Shown piece after piece: positions 7,155-13,110 of a DNA stretch of 13,110 nt. The stretch is from an uncultured Clostridia bacterium (GTDB lineage: Bacteria > Bacillota > Clostridia > RUG12999). The notes beneath the pieces were generated by a model. It was not told where the DNA came from. It did no database searches and worked only from the letters and a program-made list of their open reading frames with translations. The stretch lies in the NCBI GenBank assembly GCA_938005345.1, contig CALLNG010000030.1, positions 1-13,110 on the forward strand, given 5' to 3'. Position numbers and translations under genes: made by a program. Every line of letters begins with the position of its first letter. The first letter of the stretch is position 1.

Positions 7155-10100
7155 TTATTCCATCAGCATAGCCAGCATCTTGGCAGCTTCTGCCCTTGTC
7201 GCTTGGTTCTGGGGCAGGAACTGTCCATTTTCGTTTCCGTTGATGACACCGCTGCGCACCAAAGTGCTAACAGCTTCCTGTGCATAGCCGCTGATGTTCT
7301 GCACATCTGTGATAACAGCTGCCTCTCCGTTTTCTTCCAGGCTAATTTCCAGATAGTTCATTGCGCGGTAAATCATCGTTGCCATATCTTCACGGCTGAT
7401 GGTTTCTCCCACGCCAAACTGCGTTTCCGACATGCCGTTGACAATGCCAGCCGCAACTGCTGCCTGAATATAGGAAACATACCAGCCGCCCTGCTGCATG
7501 TCATTGAACGGTACTGCTGTTTCGCTTGCCGGAATATCAAGTGCCAGCACCAGCATTTTCACAAACTCTTCACGGCTGATACTTCTTTCTGGCTGGAAGT
7601 TACCGTTCTCATCGCCCTGTACAACGCCATGCGTATACAGTTTCATGACATATGGAATTGCCCATTGTGTCTGTTCCATGTCACGGAATCCATCGTGTGG
7701 CGTTTGGTCAATATTATTGTTCGGCGTTTCAATGCCACTTAAGTCGCCAGCTGAGATATTCGGCGTTCTATTTCCGCCTGAGCTGCTGCCAGTTCCGCCG
7801 CCACCGCCGCCGATTCCACCGGAACCTCCGGTCTGCGTTCCGCTCACATATGGATTAAAGTTCTTTGTCGCCTTCGCGCTGCCACTCGATGCTGTTACAA
7901 TCAGGGTAATCCGTTGCCCGGTCGTCGGGTGTGTAACGGTAAAGGTTTGCGTGTCACCATCTCCCGTTGTACCGCCGGACAAAATACCCGTCGGGGTAGC
8001 TGTCCATGTCAGCTCGGAGCCAAAAATGCCTTTCACCGGCAAAACAATGCTGTTTGCTGTGATGGTGTCGGGTATCTCGACATCCAAATAGGCGATATCT
8101 GCTTTTGCACGCTGTTCATCTGTCGGCTGGAGCCGTACTTCCAATTCTGCCAGTTCGGATGCCATGCCAGATTTCTTCTGCGTGACATTCAAACGGATAT
8201 ACCGTGCCAAAACAGGATCAAATGAAATTTTGCTTTCAGTGCCGATTGTCGTTCCTGTATGCACTGTCGTCCAGTTGGTTCCATCTGTAGAAACATCAAT
8301 CGTATAAGCTTCAATTGCATAAGCGCCATCTTCGTTGGCTATTTCATGTACTGTCATGGTATTAAACGGCGTCTCTTCGCCGAAATCAATCGTGACGGTA
8401 TACTGTTTCGCGCCGCTCTTGGTGCGGAACGTAGTATCCATGCTACCATCCGTCAAATTTGCTGCATTCGTACCACCGTCTGCAGTTACGCTTGCTTTCA
8501 CGGTTTTTCCGATAGCCAGGTTTTCAGCGTCTGATGGCAATACAATAACATGGAATGTTTTGGTGACTGGCTCTGCGCCCTCCATGCTAAGAGTTGCCGT
8601 CAAATCTACCGCCACCTGCGGATTCGGATAATCCGGCTGGAGTACAGTACCGTCCGTGTGCACAACCGCTGGCTGTGACGACGTCCAGGTGACCTTTGCC
8701 CCTTTAAAGCCCGACATCAAATTCAGGTTTTGTGTTACTTCGTTTTCGGACTTGTTGCCGCCTGCAATTTCTGTAAAGGTCAGTGCATTTAATAGCTGCT
8801 GCAAGTATTCCTGCGTTGTAACATCCAATTTTTTGATGGTCACAGTAATATCCTTGGTATCCGTCACACCTTCGCAAGATAGCTGCGCACGCAGCACCGC
8901 GCTGACGTCACTTTCGTCCATCTGTGGGCGTACCACCATACCGGTTACCGGATCTATCACTGCCGTTGTGCCGGACGGTGTCATGGACTGAACCGTCCAC
9001 GTAATTGCAACGCCATCTAATTCGGAAATCAAATCCAGGTTATCAATGACGTTTTCTGCCGCTGTATTGACTCCTTTGATGGTGTCAAAGCTCAAATTGG
9101 TTTTCACCTGCTCTACCGCTTCTGCCGCTCCCATCTTTTTCACGGTTACTACAATGGGTGCGCCGTCGCCATAGACATATTCACCGTCGACTTCCCCTTC
9201 TATATCCCGGATGCCCAGCACCGGAATCAGAGTTACCTGTACATCGCTTTCCGTATAGAGCGGACGGTGCACGGTACCATTTGTTTCGATTATTTCTTCA
9301 TTGCTGGATTTCCATTCCTGTACCTTAAATCCACTAATTTCTTCTTGGCTGAAATCCAGATTTGCGGTGACGTTGTCCGCCGCCGTATTGGTTCCTTTAA
9401 TTTTGTCGAAGGTGACAACATCTTTTGCTAGGTTTGCAATTTGATCTTCTGTGCTCAGCCGCGTTTTAATGTAATTCACGCTGCATACAACCTCACCAAC
9501 TGAGATGCTCCCGTTCCCAGGTGCAATCTGAATTTCCTGCAATCCTTCAGCAGCGTCAAAGGTAGATGCTCTTGTGCTTAATCTTGGAGTACCATTAATC
9601 CAAACCTGCTCGATGTAGGTTGTTTCTCCCGTTGTGTCAAACAATAGTTTTACTTTTGTCCACTCTGTTAACGTGGCGTCTTTCACCGTCGCAATTGTAT
9701 TGAATTTGGATGCGCTCGCCGTTCCATCCTGCGAAGTCTGAATATCAATGGAATTTCCAGTAATGTTTAACTTCAGTACATGTCCGGCTCCACCTCTAAT
9801 ATAGACTGGCGTTTGATCTGATTTGCTATTACGTTTCCACTCAAATTCAATTACATTTTCGCCGCGCGGCATTGAATTTTCTTTTGTTTTACCCGGCATC
9901 AGCGGGATGTTCAACTGTGTTTCATTGGCCTTGCCAGAGTCCAAAACCAGTTCTACTGCTCCATCATTTACTACAGGAGAAGCAGTCGAAGAACCCCAGA
10001 ACGATGTTTCCGGAATAGGTCTTGTATCGCCTTCCGCCTCAGTTGGCATGTTGTCAAAGTTTTCATTGATGAAATACTGCAAGTCCGTCAGGGATTCTTC

Positions 10101-13100
10101 ACTGTTCGGATCGCCTTTTACAATGATGGAAATTGGCGTGCCGTCCACAGTGGTGTATTCCTGTCCTGTTTCCTGTTCCAAATCTTTCACACCCAGAATC
10201 GGCGTCAGTTCCACCGGCGCGTCTTCTTTTTGGCGGGACACGGTTCCATCGGTGCCAACCACCTTGGTGTTGCTGGACTTCCAGCCGGTGATGGTCAGGC
10301 CGTTTTCCGTCAGCTTCTTGGTCACAAAATCCAAATCTGCTGTGACTTCATTCGCATTTGTGTTTTCTCCTTTGATGTCGTCAAAGGTAACGATGGCACC
10401 CGGTTCTGCCGCTTTTTCTGCCAATGTGTTGGCCAGCGGTTTCCATACCTTCACGCTGTCAATGAGCGCAATGGTATCCCCTTCTGCCAAATCCGGGCAG
10501 TTCGATCCTGCAGAAATCCGCAGGTTATACAATCCGCCGGTTTCGTTCAATGTTTGGTTGGACGTAATTTCCTGATCACCCAACCATGCTTTTTTCAGTA
10601 CAGTTTTGCCATCTGATGTATCAAACAGCATCCGCAGCTTTTGCATGGTGTTGCGGAATTCGTTTTCTCCCACATTAAAAGAGGTAATCGTAGTGAGAGA
10701 ACTTCCTTCATATTTGTCTACATTGACTTTGTCATCCATGACATTGAGGCGGAACAAGCGGTATTCGCCGTCTACGGCTTCTTTTCCGCACACTGCCATA
10801 AAGACCTGCCACGGGGTTTGCCCCATTTTGTAGTTAACTTCCACATAGACTTCTCCGCGCGGCACAATAGGCGCTGACGGGTCTTCTGCATTCGGATTGC
10901 CCGGCATCAGCGGGATTTCCAGCTGGCAGCCGTCTTTGGCTCCGCTTACATAGTGGTAATCCAAAACGCCGTTTTCATAGACAATGGAAGCGTCGCTTCC
11001 CTCTTTTTTCACAAGCGCCGGCAGCGGCTGCGTTGTGCCGTCTGTTGGCTGTGCGTCAAAGGGTTCGTTGATATAGTACTCTGTGGTTATCACAGCTGGG
11101 CCAGTTCCCTCCTGCGCTTTGACAGTCACCTCAATCGGCGCGCCTTCGGCGGTAATCACACCGTCCGTTCCTTCGTTTGTCGTATCGGTCGTGCTCACAA
11201 TTGGCGTCAGCGTCACTTTTGCGTCACCCTGCCAATCCTCCGGCCGTATTACAGTTCCATCTGCCTGAACCACGCTCTCATTACTGGATTTCCAGCCCAC
11301 TACTTTCAGGCCGTTGGCCAGTTCCGTTACAGCGCTGAGCGTCAGATTGTCTGTCACCTGGCTTGCCGATGTGTTATTTCCTTGGATGTCGCTAAAGTTC
11401 ACCGGCGATGCCTTGGCATATGCCGTCAGTTGCGATGGTGCGCTCTGCCAGGTCTTGAGGTAGTCAATGCTGCAAGACGCGTCACCAACAGGTACCGTTG
11501 TGTTGCCAGGTGCGAACATCAGCTGGCACAAACCATCGCCCGCATCAAACAGTTCTACGCGGCTGTCCAGTTTCGCTGCTCCGTCAATCCAAAGCTGTTC
11601 CAGATAGGTCTTACCTGATTCTGCTGTGTTAATTTTCAGCCGGACTGTCGTGTATTCCGAGAACGTTTGTCCAGATAGTGTTTTAACCGTTTCAAAGTTT
11701 CCTGCGCTCGATCCGCCGTCAATGGATTTGCGGATAATGGTAGTATCGTCGTCTTTTTGTAATTTCATGACATGGCCCTTTGTGCCCTTGTCATCAATCG
11801 GCGTGCTGCCCTGCACGAAAATGGAGAACTGTTTTGCATTCGCATGATGTTTCCAGCGGAATTCCACCATATTCTCGCCGCGCGGCATCGCGCCAGTCGC
11901 TGTACCCGGCATGAGCGGGATGTTTAGCTGTGTGCTTTGTGCACTGCCTTCGTCTAATTTCAGTTCGACTGCTCCATCGTTAATTACGCTCGAAGCCGCC
12001 GCGCCACTCCAAGCAGAAGTTGATGGAATCGGCCGCGTTGCTGCGTCGTCCTCGGTGGGCAGCGTGTCAAAGTCTTCATCCACCAGATATTGTACTTGGA
12101 ATCCGTCATCCGGGTCTACCGGCGGCTGACCGGAATCGTCTTTTTTCACAACAACCTCAATGGGCGTACCATCTAGCGTAATATAATCGCCATCCGCTTC
12201 GTCCGTTACGTCCGCTGCGCCAATGATGGGTGTCAGTGTCACGGTTGCATCCGCATCCGTCGGCCGCGTTACGCTTCCATTTGCTGCAACCACATTGGTA
12301 TTGCTGGATTTCCAGCCCACAATCGATAGGCCGTTGCCCAAATCTTTTGTTGCCAGAGTCAAGTTCGCGGTAACGTTGTTTGCCGCCGTATTGCTGCCTT
12401 TGATATCGTCAAAGGACGCGATGTTCGTTCCATTTTCCTCTACAAACGCCTCCAGCTGTGATGGTGCGCTCTGCCAGGTTTTGAGGTAGTTGAGCGAAAC
12501 AATTGGCGTACCAGCTACGGTACTTCCGCCACTACCCGGCGCAAACATAATTTGTTTGAGACCATCTCCGGCATCCACCAATTCCATCCGGCTACTTAGC
12601 TGTGCCTCGCCGTTAATCCAAAGCTGTTCCAAATAGGTCTTGCCTGCTTCAGAAGAATTGATGTGCAGTCGCACCTTGGTAAATTCCGTGGTATCTGGAT
12701 TGCCTGGTAACTTCGTCATGTTGGTATTTGAACCTTTATAAACATAACTAATACCATTGCTCTGGAAATTTAATTTCATGGTATGTCCTGCTTGCCCTTG
12801 GACGTATATTTGCACCTGGGAACCGCTGTCACGTTTCCATTCAAATTCAATCATATTGTCGCCGCGCGGTATCAAGTTATCTCCCGCTTTGCCCGGCATC
12901 AGCGGTACATCTAATTCTACATTTCCAACTGAACCACCCGTACGGTTCAGTTCCAAAGCACCATCATTTACGGTTGCCGTAGATAAACCTTTTGCATCGC
13001 CCCAGTCGCTGGAAACCGGAATCGGCCGCGTAGCTGCGTCGTCCTCGGTGGGCAGCGTGTCAAAGTCTTCATCCACCAAGTACGCAACCTGGAAGCCAGT

Positions 13101-13110
13101 TGGGGTTTCC
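7155..13110 (-). CDS. Giant SLH-anchored lectin/Ig-repeat surface protein (5' end outside window)
   Basis: At least 1984 codons are visible, open to the window edge. Numbered from the codon at 13079: four tandem units (about 0-330, 331-667, 668-1001, 1002-1315), each a ~200-aa concanavalin A/LamG-like jelly-roll candidate followed by an atypical bacterial Ig domain (aBig_2 type) with a FDDIKGxN start and a [GE]WKSSN motif at 255, 595, 932 and 1255; two further Ig domains (1316-1417, 1418-1514); an F5/8 type C/CBM32-like domain (1516-1650: N-L-A-x-G-K start, LTDGSMDT, RYIRLNV); an Ig-like domain (1651-1746); a Gly/Ser linker (1747-1770); and three SLH domains (about 1798-1846, 1858-1907, 1922-1972) with SREEF, SREDM and TRAEA signatures. 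No catalytic domain is visible, so the likely role is glycan binding or adhesion at the S-layer. The TTG at 13079 is not a real start: it lies inside a repeat unit and the frame stays open upstream. The jelly-roll assignment is the least certain part. Confidence 0.85.
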   Translation of the reverse strand, partial: ETPTGFQVAYLVDEDFDTLPTEDDAATRPIPVSSDWGDAKGLSTATVNDGALELNRTGGSVGNVELDVPLMPGKAGDNLIPRGDNMIEFEWKRDSGSQVQIYVQGQAGHTMKLNFQSNGISYVYKGSNTNMTKLPGNPDTTEFTKVRLHINSSEAGKTYLEQLWINGEAQLSSRMELVDAGDGLKQIMFAPGSGGSTVAGTPIVSLNYLKTWQSAPSQLEAFVEENGTNIASFDDIKGSNTAANNVTANLTLATKDLGNGLSIVGWKSSNTNVVAANGSVTRPTDADATVTLTPIIGAADVTDEADGDYITLDGTPIEVVVKKDDSGQPPVDPDDGFQVQYLVDEDFDTLPTEDDAATRPIPSTSAWSGAAASSVINDGAVELKLDEGSAQSTQLNIPLMPGTATGAMPRGENMVEFRWKHHANAKQFSIFVQGSTPIDDKGTKGHVMKLQKDDDTTIIRKSIDGGSSAGNFETVKTLSGQTFSEYTTVRLKINTAESGKTYLEQLWIDGAAKLDSRVELFDAGDGLCQLMFAPGNTTVPVGDASCSIDYLKTWQSAPSQLTAYAKASPVNFSDIQGNNTSASQVTDNLTLSAVTELANGLKVVGWKSSNESVVQADGTVIRPEDWQGDAKVTLTPIVSTTDTTNEGTDGVITAEGAPIEVTVKAQEGTGPAVITTEYYINEPFDAQPTDGTTQPLPALVKKEGSDASIVYENGVLDYHYVSGAKDGCQLEIPLMPGNPNAEDPSAPIVPRGEVYVEVNYKMGQTPWQVFMAVCGKEAVDGEYRLFRLNVMDDKVNVDKYEGSSLTTITSFNVGENEFRNTMQKLRMLFDTSDGKTVLKKAWLGDQEITSNQTLNETGGLYNLRISAGSNCPDLAEGDTIALIDSVKVWKPLANTLAEKAAEPGAIVTFDDIKGENTNANEVTADLDFVTKKLTENGLTITGWKSSNTKVVGTDGTVSRQKEDAPVELTPILGVKDLEQETGQEYTTVDGTPISIIVKGDPNSEESLTDLQYFINENFDNMPTEAEGDTRPIPETSFWGSSTASPVVNDGAVELVLDSGKANETQLNIPLMPGKTKENSMPRGENVIEFEWKRNSKSDQTPVYIRGGAGHVLKLNITGNSIDIQTSQDGTASASKFNTIATVKDATLTEWTKVKLLFDTTGETTYIEQVWINGTPRLSTRASTFDAAEGLQEIQIAPGNGSISVGEVVCSVNYIKTRLSTEDQIANLAKDVVTFDKIKGTNTAADNVTANLDFSQEEISGFKVQEWKSSNEEIIETNGTVHRPLYTESDVQVTLIPVLGIRDIEGEVDGEYVYGDGAPIVVTVKKMGAAEAVEQVKTNLSFDTIKGVNTAAENVIDNLDLISELDGVAITWTVQSMTPSGTTAVIDPVTGMVVRPQMDESDVSAVLRAQLSCEGVTDTKDITVTIKKLDVTTQEYLQQLLNALTFTEIAGGNKSENEVTQNLNLMSGFKGAKVTWTSSQPAVVHTDGTVLQPDYPNPQVAVDLTATLSMEGAEPVTKTFHVIVLPSDAENLAIGKTVKASVTADGGTNAANLTDGSMDTTFRTKSGAKQYTVTIDFGEETPFNTMTVHEIANEDGAYAIEAYTIDVSTDGTNWTTVHTGTTIGTESKISFDPVLARYIRLNVTQKKSGMASELAELEVRLQPTDEQRAKADIAYLDVEIPDTITANSIVLPVKGIFGSELTWTATPTGILSGGTTGDGDTQTFTVTHPTTGQRITLIVTASSGSAKATKNFNPYVSGTQTGGSGGIGGGGGGTGSSSGGNRTPNISAGDLSGIETPNNNIDQTPHDGFRDMEQTQWAIPYVMKLYTHGVVQGDENGNFQPERSISREEFVKMLVLALDIPASETAVPFNDMQQGGWYVSYIQAAVAAGIVNGMSETQFGVGETISREDMATMIYRAMNYLEISLEENGEAAVITDVQNISGYAQEAVSTLVRSGVINGNENGQFLPQNQATRAEAAKMLAMLME
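9135..10076 (-). repeat. Lectin-Ig tandem unit 4
   Basis: A 314-codon unit with a lectin half like units 1 and 2 (INIPLMPG-type motif, PRGEN, EFEWKR) and a more divergent Ig half with EWKSSN. It is followed directly by two Ig domains without a lectin partner (about 9134-8829 and 8828-8538). Confidence 0.8.
10077..11078 (-). repeat. Lectin-Ig tandem unit 3, divergent lectin half
   Basis: A 334-codon unit whose Ig half is ordinary (FDDIKGENT, GWKSSN) but whose lectin half differs strongly from units 1, 2 and 4. It retains only the framework motifs INEPFD, IPLMPG and PRGE and has three Cys residues. It may bind a different ligand. Confidence 0.75.
11079..12089 (-). repeat. Lectin-Ig tandem unit 2
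   Basis: A 337-codon unit, closest to unit 1 in both protein and DNA. It is longer than unit 1 mainly through an insertion in the lectin half (near TPIDDKGTKG). Tracts shared with unit 1 include 11434-11453, identical to 12460-12479 in the linker between lectin and Ig domains. Confidence 0.85.
12090..13082 (-). repeat. Lectin-Ig tandem unit 1
   Basis: A 331-codon unit starting at the YLVDEDFD motif. It carries PLMPG and PRGDN in the lectin half and GWKSSN in the Ig half. A 61-bp tract (13018-13078) matches 12025-12085 of unit 2 with a single mismatch. The upstream residues 13083-13110 encode TGFQVA, like the linker before unit 2, which suggests another repeat or Ig domain beyond the window. 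Confidence 0.85.

Noticed and set aside
6804..7742. Plus-strand open frame of 312 codons across the junction of the two SLH genes
   Set aside because: It is antisense to two well-supported genes with signal peptide, SLH domains and ribosome binding sites. Its product is Cys/His-rich with no recognisable domain, as expected for a shadow frame.
9823..10575. Plus-strand open frame of 250 codons
   Set aside because: It lies wholly opposite the lectin-repeat gene, whose minus-strand frame is supported by repeated domains. No family resemblance was seen.
13077..13079. TTG as start of the giant surface protein
   Set aside because: It falls inside the YLVDEDFD motif of a repeat unit, and the frame stays open to 13110 with linker-like residues matching those before unit 2. 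No ribosome binding site or signal peptide is present.
7155..13110. CRISPR-like or short tandem repeat array
   Set aside because: The periodicity is about 940 to 1010 bp, in frame, and encodes protein domains. No short direct repeats with unique spacers were seen anywhere in the window.

Overview
The window looks like part of the genome of an S-layer-bearing, Gram-positive-type bacterium, most likely a carbohydrate-degrading member of the Clostridia (Bacillota) from a gut-like habitat. This is inferred from three large secreted proteins with S-layer homology (SLH) domains, strong AGGAGG-type ribosome binding sites, Gly-rich and Thr-Pro-rich linkers of the kind common in clostridial surface enzymes, and the carbohydrate-active families present. 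No RNA gene or marker gene is present to fix the taxonomy.

All four genes lie on the minus strand, so transcription runs from high to low coordinates. From 13110 down to 7155 is the 3' part of a giant surface protein whose start lies outside the window. It has at least four tandem units (lectin-like domain plus atypical bacterial Ig domain), two more Ig domains, an F5/8 type C (CBM32-like) domain, another Ig-like domain, a Gly-rich linker and three C-terminal SLH domains. An 81-bp gap holding a perfect 16-bp inverted repeat follows. Next is a 903-aa secreted protein (7073-4362) with three N-terminal SLH domains and about 720 residues of unrecognised beta-rich sequence. After only 28 bp comes a 1283-aa secreted heparinase II/III-superfamily polysaccharide lyase (4333-482) with an inserted CBM96/DNRLRE-like module and three C-terminal SLH domains. 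A 198-bp gap with a strong hairpin separates it from the 5' end of a GH29-type alpha-L-fucosidase gene (283-1, running off the window).

Together the genes suggest a surface-anchored glycan capture-and-cleavage locus. The multi-lectin protein would bind polymer at the S-layer, the SLH-tethered lyase would depolymerise an acidic (uronic-acid-containing) polysaccharide, and the apparently cytoplasmic fucosidase would trim imported fucosylated oligosaccharides. The beta-rich SLH protein may be a structural partner. The substrate cannot be named from sequence alone, and no transporter, regulator or sulfatase is visible here.

Unusual points are the near-identical DNA tracts between lectin units, the long intercistronic hairpin, a terminator-like hairpin whose wobble pair and U-tract both point to the plus strand where no gene is visible, and the large unclassified region of the 903-aa protein.
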